DNA of 64,000 nt from Symmachiella dynata (GTDB taxonomy: Bacteria > Planctomycetota > Planctomycetia > Planctomycetales > Planctomycetaceae), in assembly GCF_007747995.1 (NCBI RefSeq), contig NZ_CP036276.1:1231001-1295000 (forward strand), given 5' to 3'. The notes under the pieces were generated by a model. That model had not been told where the DNA came from. It was given only the letters and a program-made list of their open reading frames with translations, and ran no database searches. The position numbers and the translations under genes are program-made. The stretch's first letter is position 1, and every line of letters begins with the position of its first letter. Positions 28,101-37,176 of this stretch are shown here, one piece after another.

Positions 28101-28487
28101 TCGCGGTTTATTTTCCCAGTTAGTGTTCGGTCTCGGACAATCGCGGGCCGATCATTGCGGCGGATCGAAGTTGACTGTTGTGATGACACGTTTTTGTCCA
28201 ATGCCAATTCCAAGTTGCATCTCGAAAAGCGCCTTCAAACCGACGACAGGATTCGCGGTTTTGAGACAGTTCGTGTTTGCATCACTAGGGACATTCTAGT
28301 GAGTTGGCAGCGCGCAATCGACCGTGAGGCATGACCTTACCGCAACGTTGCTGAAATTGGTGGAGTGAACGGTCCTGTTTTTGCGAGTGAGTCTCAACGA
28401 TTTCACCGGGGCAGTGAGAACAGAATTAGAGGAATTCCGCGTGGAATTCCTAAGTGTTGTCTTCCGTTCATGTTCGAGGAGCGTGTG
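28101..28487. other. Divergent intergenic region
   Basis: Lies between the divergent prepilin-peptidase-like gene and the small secreted-protein gene, so it should contain both promoters. GAGGAG at 28475-28480 is the ribosome-binding site of the latter. Nothing else recognised. Confidence 0.3.
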
Positions 28488-28811
28488 ATGAGGAAACTGC
28501 TTGTGTTGGCCGCACTGGGTGTCGGGTTATCGGTGATCGGAGGTGCGAGCACTGCGAAGGCAGGCTGGGGCCCCGGCCGGGTAGTCTATGAATACGATGA
28601 CTGTGGCTACGGTTACGGCGGCCTGTATACGCGGAATGTTTATGTGGAGCCTGTCTATCCTGCACCGGTTTACGTGGGACCCGATTTGCGGCGGTTCACT
28701 GCGTATGGCGCTCGGTTTGGCTACCGGGGAAATCGGTTTGATGTTCGGTATCGTGGCCGCTACGGGCGGTTTGGTTATCGAGGACGATATCGATATCGCG
28801 GCCGGTATTAA
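28488..28811 (+). CDS. Small secreted Gly/Tyr/Arg-rich protein
   Basis: A 107-residue protein. The ATG at 28488 has GAGGAG seven bases upstream and starts directly with a signal peptide (MRKLLVLAALGVGLSVIGG, cleavage after AKA). The mature peptide is dominated by Gly, Tyr, Arg and Phe: YEYDDCGYGYGGLYTRNVYVEPVYP, then imperfect repeats of FGYRGNRF, YRGRYGRF, GYRGRY and RYRGRY to the C-terminus. Proteins of this composition are numerous in planctomycetes and are usually unannotated. The strongly basic aromatic repeats could bind polysaccharide or nucleic acid, or give the envelope mechanical properties; that is speculation. Confidence 0.78.
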   Translation: MRKLLVLAALGVGLSVIGGASTAKAGWGPGRVVYEYDDCGYGYGGLYTRNVYVEPVYPAPVYVGPDLRRFTAYGARFGYRGNRFDVRYRGRYGRFGYRGRYRYRGRY

Positions 28812-29584
28812 CAGCGCCTGCAGATCGGTTGAGTGAGTTGGTCCACGATGTTGGTTGCAGGATGCGTTGGACCAGCTGCGCCCGCCTGGCCCACGTATCC
28901 TCAACCAGCGTGATCGGTCCGACTGTTTCCGGCGGCGCTACGTTGTGGCTTCGCTGAACCCCCACAAAGAATCGAAGTGTCGATAGGCGCTGGCGGCAAT
29001 TGCCGTCGGCGTCTATTTGCTATGGCAGAGGGCATTCGTCTATTTGAAGTCAACGGGTGTCTGTGGTGGCCGATGCTTCTCACGTGGTCTCTCGCGACGA
29101 AGTGTTACGAATAGCAGATCGCTTCGTGTTGCTAAAAAAAGCGGCCGAAACTCGTTGACACTCGACGCAATAATTTGTTCCAGAATGCCATCGAATGAAC
29201 GCATGTGTCTGGCCGATTGCAAACTGAATGATGACGCGTGCGCGTGGCCTTGCCGCGGCAAAAAAGTTGGTTGCATGTGCTGTCGAAATCGAGGTGGGTG
29301 CCAGGGAGTTGTGCTCACTTGAGGCGCGAGGTGGGTTTTCGTTGATCAACTCGAAACGTTTTGGCAAGTGGGTTTGGGCCGAAAAAATGATTCGTGGAAT
29401 GTTGGCGGAATCGCCGAATCCGGTTTGCATTTTCTAATCGACCTGATACATACTGTAGCCAAAGCACATGACTGGTTTCAGTTGCATTTTGATGTCGGCT
29501 AACGGTTGTCTGTTGCGATTTGAAACCACCTGGCGTCGCGCTCGCCAATACACTCCGCCTTATTTTTTTGCCAAGGAGATGACG
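28812..29584. other. Long non-coding stretch
   Basis: No gene supported in 773 bases. Open frames on both strands are short, lack ribosome-binding sites and have no recognisable product. AAGGAG at 29573-29578 serves the next gene and sets its start. Confidence 0.35.
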
Positions 29585-30637
29585 ATGACTGATGATCGAC
29601 GATGTCCGGATGTTGTAGGGAATGGCTTGGTCTCCTTGTCGCGTCGCGAGTTTGTTTCCACCGTCGGTGCCGCAGCGACCGTCGCCTCGGCGGTCTCTTT
29701 GCCGAATGTGATTTTGGCGGATGAAAAGAAACCACAACAACCGGAATCCTTGGTCAAAAAACTGTACGGTTCGTTGTCCGAAACACAACGCAAGCAGGTC
29801 TGTTTCGATTGGGATCATGTGGACGATGAGCGGGGGCTGTTGCGGTCGCGTGTCGCCAACAATTGGCAGATCACCGATAAAGAGAAGTACAACGTCGCCA
29901 GTGCTTTTTACACCAAAGATCAGCAGGAAATGATCGAGGCGATCTTCTATGGGTTGTACAGCGCCGATTGGAAAAAGCAGATTCTCAAGCAGCTCAAAGA
30001 CGATGCGGGGGGATATGGCAAGCAGCAAACCATCGCGATTTTCGGCCAACCGGATACCGGGAAGTTTGAATTCGTGATGACTGGCCGGCACTTGACGGTC
30101 CGTTGCGATGGCGACAGCGCGGATCACGTGGCGTTTGGCGGTCCGATCTTTTATGGACATGCTGCGCAATCAGGCACCGAAGCACCGGACCATCCGGGGA
30201 ACGTGTATTGGCACCAGGCGATGAAGGCCAACGCGCTGTACAAAATGCTCGACGGCAAACAGCGTAAGGTGGCACTGGTTGAAGCGGCTCCCGAGGAAAG
30301 TGCGGTCGATTTCCAAGGCAAACAAGGCGGCTTCGATGGAATTCGGATCAGCGAACTGTCACGCGATCAGAAAGAGCATGCTCAGGGCGTTCTCAAAACG
30401 CTTTTGGAGCCGTATCGCGATTCGGATCAGGTCGAGGCGATGAAGTTGTTGGACAAACAGGGCGGTCTGGACAACTGCCATTTGGCATTTTATCAGTCCG
30501 AAGATATTGGCGATGACGGCGTCTGGGATATTTGGCGACTGGAAGGTCCGTCGTTTGTGTGGCACTTCCGCGGCGCTCCGCACGTCCATGTGTGGGTCAA
30601 TGTTGCTGATGACGCTTCTGTTGAATTGAATGCTTAG
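29585..30637 (+). CDS. Tat-exported DUF3500 protein
   Basis: A 350-residue exported protein. I chose the ATG at 29585 because AAGGAG lies six bases upstream; the ATG at 29579 abuts it. The N-terminus carries a twin-arginine signal (SLSRREFVSTVGAAATVASAVSLPNVILA). The rest matches the DUF3500 family: LYGSLSETQRKQVCFDWD near the mature start, FGQPDTGKFEFVMTGRHLTVRCDGDS, AFGGPIFYGH, and the closing VWDIWRLEGPSFVWHFRGAPHVHVWVNVA. The family is widespread, with no proven activity; the conserved His and Asp residues suggest a metal site. Tat export implies folding, perhaps with a cofactor, before secretion. It appears monocistronic. Two small GC hairpins without T-runs lie just downstream (30663-30715). 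Confidence 0.88.
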   Translation: MTDDRRCPDVVGNGLVSLSRREFVSTVGAAATVASAVSLPNVILADEKKPQQPESLVKKLYGSLSETQRKQVCFDWDHVDDERGLLRSRVANNWQITDKEKYNVASAFYTKDQQEMIEAIFYGLYSADWKKQILKQLKDDAGGYGKQQTIAIFGQPDTGKFEFVMTGRHLTVRCDGDSADHVAFGGPIFYGHAAQSGTEAPDHPGNVYWHQAMKANALYKMLDGKQRKVALVEAAPEESAVDFQGKQGGFDGIRISELSRDQKEHAQGVLKTLLEPYRDSDQVEAMKLLDKQGGLDNCHLAFYQSEDIGDDGVWDIWRLEGPSFVWHFRGAPHVHVWVNVADDASVELNA

Positions 30638-31217
30638 CGCCGAACGATCTTGAATCGGGGAGCGCCGTTTTGAAAAGGCGCGGTACACGATGTTTATTGT
30701 GCCGCGTCGCTCTATTTCAAAACAGGCACGCTGCGGATTCGCGCGTTGCGCCATATCGCAACTGAATGTCGACTCGCAGTGATTTCACATTTGTGCCGAT
30801 TGGCACAGGACGATTCATGGTTCCGCATTGAAAATGAAAAGTGCGGGAAAGCACTGCTTGACAGTCACGGCTATCTCGCGATATATCTGGTCTGCTAGGA
30901 AAAGTACGTGGTCCAGCGGCACGAAGTGTTGTATTCGTGTTACTGATTCACGGAATTGATGTTGTCGGTTGCTGGTGAAAGATTAACGGCCATCTCACAA
31001 AGATTCTCATCTGGTTCGCTGTAAAACGATTCTTTCACGCGTTCGCCCGCTCTTTCTTGGCGTGGCACATTATTTCGTAGCGCGTGTATTGATTTATAAT
31101 TGACATTCCTTGTTTCGGCTTTCGAGTTTTGCGACGGATGGGAATTGGACGATTGTCCAATTCGTTGTCGCAGAGGTCGTTTGTGTGGAACATCCTTCAT
31201 ATAGAGGAATTGGGCGC
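30638..31217. other. Non-coding stretch with a likely promoter
   Basis: 580 bases without a supported gene. It begins with hairpins after the DUF3500 gene and contains a promoter-like pair at 30858-30887, leaving a possible 325-base leader ahead of the isomerase gene at 31218. Confidence 0.4.
30858..30887 (+). promoter_or_regulatory. Sigma-70-like promoter
   Basis: A perfect -35 box TTGACA (30858-30863) is followed after 18 bases by TATATC (30882-30887), close to the -10 consensus. It would drive the plus-strand genes beginning at 31218, with an unusually long untranslated leader, or a small RNA. Confidence 0.4.
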
Positions 31218-32063
31218 ATGCCGAAGATGTCGATGAATGAAGTGACCACCTTTCGCTGGTCATTTATCGAAGACGTCATAGCATTTTCAAAAGCGGGCCT
31301 GGATGGCATCGGTGTTTGGCGAAACAAGATCGCGGAGTTTGGAGAAGAGCGCGCGGTCGAGTTGTTACGGGAATATGACCTGTCGGTTTCCAGTTTGTCT
31401 TGGGCCGGAGGTTTTACCGGGACGAACGGTTATTCCTATCGGGAAATGGTTGACGATGCTCGCGATGCCATTCGGCTGGCCGGCGATATGCGGGCGGCCT
31501 GTTTGGTGCTGATTAGCGGCGGACGCAACGGACACACAGTCAACCATAGTCGTCGCTTGTTGTGTGAGGCATTGGCGGAGTTAGGCGATTTTGCCGCCGA
31601 ACACCAAGTGGAGTTGGCGTTACAACCGTCGCGTGAAGAGTTGTGCGGGCATTGGTCGTTTCTCTCATCCATCGATCATGTGATGGATATTCTGGACGCG
31701 TGCGACCATCCGTATGTCGGCATGGCCTTTGATACATTTCATTTGGCCGGTGAGGCGGACATTGTTTCCCGCATTGGTACGATTTTGCCCTACGTCAACA
31801 CGGTCCAGCTCAGTGACTCCGGCACCGCTCCACGGACGTTGACCGACCGCGTGATGCTAGGGGACGGGCGGTTGCCGTTAGTCGGTATTATCGATGCCTT
31901 CGAACGGGGTGGGTATGACGGATTTTTCGACGTGGGGATTTGGTCCGATCGTCTCTGGCAATCCAACTACGATCGTGTGATCGACCGATGTCGGGTGCAG
32001 TTTGATCGGCTGCTGCTGGACGCCGCGGGTCAAAAGACTCCGCAGGCGATTCCCTCGAAATAG
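31218..32063 (+). CDS. Sugar phosphate isomerase/epimerase-like TIM barrel
   Basis: A 281-residue protein of the xylose-isomerase-like/AP-endonuclease-2 TIM-barrel family. It starts MPKMSMNEVTTFRWSFIEDV at the ATG at 31218. Family marks include FSKAGLDGIGVWRNKI, LLREYDLSVSSLSWAGGFTG, the LALQPSREEL strand, GMAFDTFHLAGEAD with the conserved Asp and His metal ligands, and LGDGRLPLVGIIDAFERGGYDGFFDVGIWSD at the end. These enzymes isomerise or epimerise sugars, inositols or keto acids using a divalent metal. The usual Glu ligand of the fifth strand (LEP) is here LQPS, and the final Glu is replaced in FDVGIW, so the metal site may be altered. It leads a loose run of plus-strand genes. Confidence 0.85.
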   Translation: MPKMSMNEVTTFRWSFIEDVIAFSKAGLDGIGVWRNKIAEFGEERAVELLREYDLSVSSLSWAGGFTGTNGYSYREMVDDARDAIRLAGDMRAACLVLISGGRNGHTVNHSRRLLCEALAELGDFAAEHQVELALQPSREELCGHWSFLSSIDHVMDILDACDHPYVGMAFDTFHLAGEADIVSRIGTILPYVNTVQLSDSGTAPRTLTDRVMLGDGRLPLVGIIDAFERGGYDGFFDVGIWSDRLWQSNYDRVIDRCRVQFDRLLLDAAGQKTPQAIPSK

Positions 32064-32341
32064 TCCCTCCCCCCAGCGTGAATCGCCAGGTGGATTGCGG
32101 AAAATTCCTGGCCGGGCTTGCGGGGCACAAGCGGCGTTGTCATCTTTGATTCAGCGCAGGCGCGCGATTTTTTCCGATCGTCAGACTCCAGGTTTGTGGA
32201 GTCGCTATTGCGGTGCATCTGCAGAATGCCCACCGTGAAAGCTTTTGGCGCGGAGAGAATGGACGATCCGGTTGATTGTATCCCATCGGCGTCGCGCACC
32301 GTTTTTGCCCCTTTCATTTGCGACATAGAGAAGTGCAGTCC

Positions 32342-33052
32342 ATGGCTCACGAGTTCATTACGCTGGAGCAATTGGCCGAACAATTGGGGCGTGACCGTCG
32401 CGACTTGGAAAAGCAAGTGAGCCGCGGCCGTCTGCCCGGGCATCGCGTTGAAGGCCAGTGGCGGTTTCATCCAGCGGAAATCACACAATGGTTGGAAATG
32501 GAGATGCGGGGATACAATGACGTCGAGTTGTTAGAGGTGGAAGAAGCCCAGGTTTCGGCGGAGGTCGAAGGAGGGTTGCCGGTCAGCAGCTTTTTGTATC
32601 CGGAAACCACGCAAGTCCCGATGGAAGGTAAGACCAAACGTTCGGTTCTAGAGGAACTGATCGAAGTGGCGGGGCGGACTTGGCAAGTGTGGGAGCCGGC
32701 GGCGATCCTGTCCGCAGTCCAGGAGCGTGAAAGCGTGATTCCCACCGGGTATGAAAACGGTGTCGCCATTCCGCACCCCCGTACACCGATGGCCGATGCG
32801 TTGGGCGAGTCCATGATTTCCTACGGCCGCACGCAATCGGGAATTGCCTTTGGAGCGCCGAAACGCCAGTTGACCGACATGTTTTTTCTGGTGCTTTGCC
32901 GAGATTCACGCACGCATTTGTTGGTGTTGGCTCGGTTGGGGCGGATGTTGCAGTTGCCGGGGTTTATCGACGAATTGCGCGAAGCGGAAGACTCGCGTAC
33001 GTCTTACGAAATCATTTGTCAGGCGGACAATCGATTGACGGAAGAGGCCTGA
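32342..33052 (+). CDS. HTH plus PTS EIIA (fructose/nitrogen type) fusion protein
   Basis: A 236-residue regulator. Residues 1-52 form an excisionase/MerR-type helix-turn-helix (FITLEQLAEQLGRDRRDLEKQVSRGRLPG, then QWRFHPAEITQWLE). A linker leads to a PTS EIIA type-2 domain from about residue 90 (KTKRSVLEELIEVAGRTWQVW, then VIPTGYENGVAIPHPRTP). His145 in AIPHPR is the expected phosphorylation site, as in PtsN. The remaining core (FFLVLCRDSRTHLLVLARLGRMLQ) is also intact. It likely senses phosphotransfer state and binds DNA or another target. No EI, HPr or sugar EIIC gene is in the window, so it fits a regulatory rather than transport PTS. Such HTH-EIIA fusions recur in planctomycetes. Confidence 0.9.
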   Translation: MAHEFITLEQLAEQLGRDRRDLEKQVSRGRLPGHRVEGQWRFHPAEITQWLEMEMRGYNDVELLEVEEAQVSAEVEGGLPVSSFLYPETTQVPMEGKTKRSVLEELIEVAGRTWQVWEPAAILSAVQERESVIPTGYENGVAIPHPRTPMADALGESMISYGRTQSGIAFGAPKRQLTDMFFLVLCRDSRTHLLVLARLGRMLQLPGFIDELREAEDSRTSYEIICQADNRLTEEA

Positions 33053-33255
33053 ACGCAGCATGCTGCTGAGGGGGGATTCCCATGGCAGGTATTGATTTCT
33101 CCTGTCTGGCCTCGATAATTACTATCCGGTTTGCAATTTCAATGCTTATCCCAGCAAGATGTTTTTTGGGTCGGGGTGAGCCGGTGATCAAGCCGTTGAT
33201 CTTGCTCACCAAATTATTCGTATTGCTGTAAGATTCTCTTAATGCCCAGCGTTTC

Positions 33256-34362
33256 ATGATCATGCCGTCCAATAATTCACAATCAACCGCTGCCACCGAT
33301 GCCGCGCCGGGAGCATCTGCCCTCCCTGAGGAGACTGAGGAATCGTGTTGCGACGCTTCTTCCCCAGACTGTGGTGAGGATGCGGCAGCTGCCGGTGGTG
33401 AGCCGGCTGAGTCGGGCGGCACGTGCCCGACGCCGATGTCGTGGCGGGGGGTGATGAAGAAGTTTGGCGAAGAGGCCACCACGGCGGTCGTGAATCGCGA
33501 TGGTTATTCGTTGTATTGCCGCGCCTGGGGCGAGGGCGAGCCGCTCTATTTTTTGAATGGCTTTGGTGGGACGAGCGAATTGTTCGTATTGACCGCCGCG
33601 GTGCTGCGTGATGAATTTCGTTGTGTGTTCATCGATGAGTTTTCCAGCGAACCGGGGGCGCAATTGCCTCCGCGCAGGGTGACCGTTTCGGAGGCTGTTG
33701 AGGATTTGTTCGCGGTTGCGGATTGTTTTGGTGACGATGTCATTTCGTTGTATGGCGCGACATTGGGGGGGGCGTTGGGCCTGGCAGCGATGCAGGATCA
33801 ACCTCAACGTATCCGCCGCGCGGCATTGCAAGGTGGCTTTGCCTTTCGACATTTTTCGCCAGCCGAACGGTTGTTGATTGGGTTAGGTAAATTTGTACCC
33901 GGCCGATTGCAGCATGTTCCGTTGCGGGCGAGCGTGCAAAAACAAAATCATGGTCTGTGGTTCCCGCCGTTTGATGGTTCGCGGTGGAAGTTTTTGGCAG
34001 AAAACTGTGACTCGGTGCCGCTGCGCATCATTGCCCGGCGGGCGGCGTTGGCGCAGCAGATTGATTTACGATCCCAGTTGGATCAAATCCAACAGCCGAC
34101 CTTGATTGTGCAGACGGAGGGGGAAGGCCGCATCGCCACCGCTTGTCAGGCGGAGTTGAAATCTCGTTTGCCGAATGTTGAGGAATTCTGGATCGACAGC
34201 ACCGGACAGGTGCCGTATCTAACACATCCGCATCGCTTGGCAAAATTGTTGAAACCTTTCTACCGCGGGGAGCCGTTGCCGGAATCCGGCAGTGCCCCTC
34301 CCGCCGCGCAGGACGCAGCGGCGACACCTATTGCGAACACAACGGAGTCCCATGACGATTGA
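33256..34362 (+). CDS. Alpha/beta-hydrolase-fold protein lacking Ser and His of the triad
   Basis: A 368-residue protein. Residues 1-60 are an acidic, Cys-rich low-complexity extension ([15 protein letters not shown]). From about residue 75 an alpha/beta hydrolase fold is visible: [22 protein letters not shown], the oxyanion-side strand; [13 protein letters not shown]; the nucleophile elbow [14 protein letters not shown]; and a late strand [13 protein letters not shown]. The elbow GxSxG reads GATLG, with Thr for Ser. The region where the catalytic His normally sits reads [16 protein letters not shown], with Gln at the usual His position. It overlaps the deacetylase gene by 11 bases (34352-34362), implying translational coupling. 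It may be a non-catalytic binding protein or use Thr; the fold call is firmer than any activity. Confidence 0.83.
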   Translation: MIMPSNNSQSTAATDAAPGASALPEETEESCCDASSPDCGEDAAAAGGEPAESGGTCPTPMSWRGVMKKFGEEATTAVVNRDGYSLYCRAWGEGEPLYFLNGFGGTSELFVLTAAVLRDEFRCVFIDEFSSEPGAQLPPRRVTVSEAVEDLFAVADCFGDDVISLYGATLGGALGLAAMQDQPQRIRRAALQGGFAFRHFSPAERLLIGLGKFVPGRLQHVPLRASVQKQNHGLWFPPFDGSRWKFLAENCDSVPLRIIARRAALAQQIDLRSQLDQIQQPTLIVQTEGEGRIATACQAELKSRLPNVEEFWIDSTGQVPYLTHPHRLAKLLKPFYRGEPLPESGSAPPAAQDAAATPIANTTESHDD

Positions 34363-35089
34363 ACTTCCTGAAGCATTGGATGTCGTAGCTGTCGGTGCTC
34401 ATCCGGACGATGTGGAGATTGCCTGCGGGGGAACCTTGGCGAGTTTGGTTCGCCAAGGGTATCGCGTGGGGATCATCGATTTGACCGACGGAGAGCCGAC
34501 ACCGAGAAGCCCGGGGCCGGAAGTGCGATTGGCTGAAGCGCGCGAGGCGGCGGAGATTTTGGGGGTGCAGGTTCGCGAGACATTGGACTTGCCCAATCGC
34601 AAGTTGTTCGACAGCTTCGAGACGCGGGTGGCCTTGGCCAAGGTCTTTCGCCGTTATCGGCCGCGGGTCGTGTTGGGGTTGGCAGGCAAGACCCCGCTGG
34701 CGTCTCCCGACCATTGGCAGGCGATGCAAATCACCGATGCAGCCATCTTCTATTCGCGACTGACCAAGTGGGACGCTGATTTCGACCACCTGCCGGTCCA
34801 CTCGATTTCTAAGCAATTGTGGTATCCGCTGGGACTTTCGACGTTGCAGTTTCCGGAGAGTTCCGGGCATTTTGTAGTGGATATTAGTGAGACAATCGAG
34901 CTAAAATTAAAGGCGATTCGCGCTTATCGCACACAATTTCCTCCGGAAAAGGATCGCGTTTTCCGTCTCGTCGAAAGCCAAAACCAGTTTTATGGGGCAA
35001 GCGCAGGCTTTGAGGCGGGAGAAATGTTGCTGTGTGCGACTACCTTAGGCGTTCGGGACTTGTTAAAAACAGTACTGCCGGATTCGTAG
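34352..35089 (+). CDS. PIG-L/LmbE deacetylase, BshB1-like
   Basis: A 245-residue zinc-dependent N-deacetylase. The metal motif AHPDDVE is at about residues 17-23, and the third ligand lies in [41 protein letters not shown] and [30 protein letters not shown] match the BshB1/bacillithiol deacetylase pattern, including the conserved Arg in the EVRLAEA segment. Members remove the acetyl group from N-acetylglucosamine conjugates. No bacillithiol ligase or glycosyltransferase gene is nearby, so the substrate is open. The ATG at 34352 has GGAG upstream and overlaps the preceding gene, so both products are probably made in fixed ratio. Confidence 0.9.
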   Translation: MTIELPEALDVVAVGAHPDDVEIACGGTLASLVRQGYRVGIIDLTDGEPTPRSPGPEVRLAEAREAAEILGVQVRETLDLPNRKLFDSFETRVALAKVFRRYRPRVVLGLAGKTPLASPDHWQAMQITDAAIFYSRLTKWDADFDHLPVHSISKQLWYPLGLSTLQFPESSGHFVVDISETIELKLKAIRAYRTQFPPEKDRVFRLVESQNQFYGASAGFEAGEMLLCATTLGVRDLLKTVLPDS

Positions 35090-35157
35090 GACTGAATTCG
35101 GCAAAAATGTTAAATTGGGGCAAGGAATTGGCTCGGGGCAAGAATTGAACGGGAACC

Positions 35158-36021
35158 GTGGGCTGGTTACGATGGATAATTGATGGTTTAAAACACGTCA
35201 TTCAAGCGTGTCAAAATGTAATGCGGTCGGTTGTCGGCCGTCGATGGCGACGGGAATCGGGCGGAAAGGATAGTCGGGTGGTGGCAAAAAAATTCCGCTG
35301 GGGTGCCAAGAGCATCACCAATAAACGGGATAACAATGAAGATCGGTTCATGATCGATCCCGATGGGCGGTATTTCATTGTCGCCGACGGTATGGGTGGC
35401 CAAGCCGCCGGAGAACGGGCCAGTGAAATGGCTTCGGAAATCGTTCCCGTGGAATTGGAAAAACGTCTTGAGTTCAAAGACGAGTCGCCGGAAACTGTCG
35501 AGTCGGCAATCAAAGACGCGATCAGCCACGCAAACGCCGATATCATGACGCTTGCGGCAATCGACGTGAATTCGCTCAACATGGGGACGACCATTGTCTT
35601 GGCGGTCGCCGTGGGGGATTCATTGTATGTCGCCGGAGTGGGCGACAGTCGGGTTTATCGATTTGCCGACGACAAGCTACTGCAATTGACCAAAGACCAT
35701 TCGCTCACACAGGCGCTGGTCGATGCGGGAACCATTTCCGAAGAAGATGCAAAGACACATCGGTTCAAGAACGTGTTGCATCGCTATTTGGGATCCAAAG
35801 AAGGGAACAACGGCGCAGAAGTCAAGATGCTGCCGTTGACCACAGGGCATCGCTATCTGCTGTGTAGCGACGGCGTGAACGAAGGCGTGGAGGATGATCA
35901 GATTGCTGAGATTCTCAAGCGTTGTGCCGAACCACAGCAGGCCGCGGACGAGTTGGTGCAAGCGTCGCAAGACGGCGGGGCCAACGACAACATCACCTGC
36001 GTGGTGGTTTACGTGGACTGA
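35158..36021 (+). CDS. PP2C-family protein phosphatase
   Basis: A 287-residue Ser/Thr phosphatase read from a GTG at 35158 with GGGAA upstream. After a basic N-terminal extension (about 45 residues, with an amphipathic WLRWIIDGLKHVI), all PP2C motifs are present: KRDNNEDRFMI, FIVADGMGGQAAGE with metal-binding Asp and Gly, NMGTTIVLAV, YVAGVGDSRVYRF, LCSDGVNEGV and the final GANDNITCVVV. The enzyme dephosphorylates Ser/Thr-phosphoproteins with Mn2+ or Mg2+, usually opposing Hanks-type kinases that are abundant in planctomycetes. No kinase is adjacent. The N-terminal extension could attach it to the membrane surface. It is the last plus-strand gene of this run. Confidence 0.94.
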   Translation: MGWLRWIIDGLKHVIQACQNVMRSVVGRRWRRESGGKDSRVVAKKFRWGAKSITNKRDNNEDRFMIDPDGRYFIVADGMGGQAAGERASEMASEIVPVELEKRLEFKDESPETVESAIKDAISHANADIMTLAAIDVNSLNMGTTIVLAVAVGDSLYVAGVGDSRVYRFADDKLLQLTKDHSLTQALVDAGTISEEDAKTHRFKNVLHRYLGSKEGNNGAEVKMLPLTTGHRYLLCSDGVNEGVEDDQIAEILKRCAEPQQAADELVQASQDGGANDNITCVVVYVD

Positions 36022-36069
36022 CTTGGCTGTAGCGAGCCATTGCCGGAAGAGTCGGCAGCAACCACCATG

Positions 36070-36909
36070 TTACAGCCAGAGGTGGAAGCGCTCTTTTAGC
36101 TTTGCGGGCAATCGCTTTTCGACCGCGCGGCGGATCTCTTTTTCGTGATACCGCGTGCTGAAATGCGCCACGATGATCAGTTCGTTTTGGAACTTCTCGG
36201 CGCGGGCGATCAGATCGTCCAGGTGCATGTGTCCGAACTTGTGGATTTTTTCCTTGCGATGCTCGGGGCGGAAGAAGGTCATCTCCGTGATCAGCACGCG
36301 GGCTTCATAGGTGGCCGCGTCGTTATCGAGCCCCGGAGGAGCTGTGTCTCCCGTGTAGCAGACCAGCGGATAGCGGATCTCCCGCGTGACATCTTCGCCT
36401 TTCAAACGAAGGTCTCGAATCTGATCGCCGGGAAGCCCTTGATATTCGGCTTTCAGTTTGCGGCGACGATCCCAAACGATAAAGCCGACCGAGGAGACGG
36501 TGTGGACCGTCTCGAATACGGTGACCACGTGTTCGCGCGAAATCTCGAATTCATCGCCCGGACGCACGCCGACCAAGTCGCACAACATGCGTCCCCGGTC
36601 CAGGCGTTGCCAGGCCTGCAACATCCGCCGCACTTGATCGACCATGTCCGCAGGAAGATAGATCGTGGGCGGTTCCATCTTCATCATCCGCCGCCGCGCG
36701 ACGTAGACAGGGATTGCGGCCAGGTGGTCCAGGTGGCAATGGGAAACAAAAAACGTTGACGTGCCCATGAATTCCCAGGGGCTGCCGCCCAGGTCGAAGC
36801 CGAGTTTGAGTTCGGGGATTCGCCAATAGCTTTGGACAGCCGCGCGGGAATAGCCCTCGATGGTCAGTCCTTTGAATTCCAATGTTTTCAGCGGCAGATT
36901 ATTCAGCAT
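36070..36909 (-). CDS. Ribonuclease Z-like metallo-beta-lactamase protein
   Basis: A 279-residue MBL-fold protein. I chose the ATG at 36909, at the start of the conserved sequence [23 protein letters not shown]. The metal motif reads [15 protein letters not shown] (HxHxDH). Later motifs are [12 protein letters not shown], containing the bridging Asp, and [12 protein letters not shown] with the final His. The overall layout is like RNase Z, which cuts tRNA precursor 3' ends, but the usual RNase Z exosite is not obvious and the N-terminal strand differs. The central [24 protein letters not shown] segment, in which RNase Z orthologues resemble this chain, supports it. It may be a paralogue with another phosphodiester substrate. 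Confidence 0.85.
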   Translation of the reverse strand: MLNNLPLKTLEFKGLTIEGYSRAAVQSYWRIPELKLGFDLGGSPWEFMGTSTFFVSHCHLDHLAAIPVYVARRRMMKMEPPTIYLPADMVDQVRRMLQAWQRLDRGRMLCDLVGVRPGDEFEISREHVVTVFETVHTVSSVGFIVWDRRRKLKAEYQGLPGDQIRDLRLKGEDVTREIRYPLVCYTGDTAPPGLDNDAATYEARVLITEMTFFRPEHRKEKIHKFGHMHLDDLIARAEKFQNELIIVAHFSTRYHEKEIRRAVEKRLPAKLKERFHLWL

Positions 36910-37176
36910 GCTCGTCGTCGGTTCCACCGGCCGAGCCGGGGGGAAGGGAAGTTCGTTGGTAGGTTGAAACGACACTCTGCGTTGGGAAATGTTCACCGCG
37001 TGTGTGCGAATTCATGTCGCTTTGGTGGTGCAGTTCCAGCATCTGGCCATTTTTCGAAAAGCCGGTCTGCCGATGGTACCACTGTCATGGATGATGGCAA
37101 GCCGACCGCCGCTCCCGCAGTTGGGAGAACAGCGGCGTGCATGGGGGCGACGATGCCGGATGGCCTGTTTTCGCTG

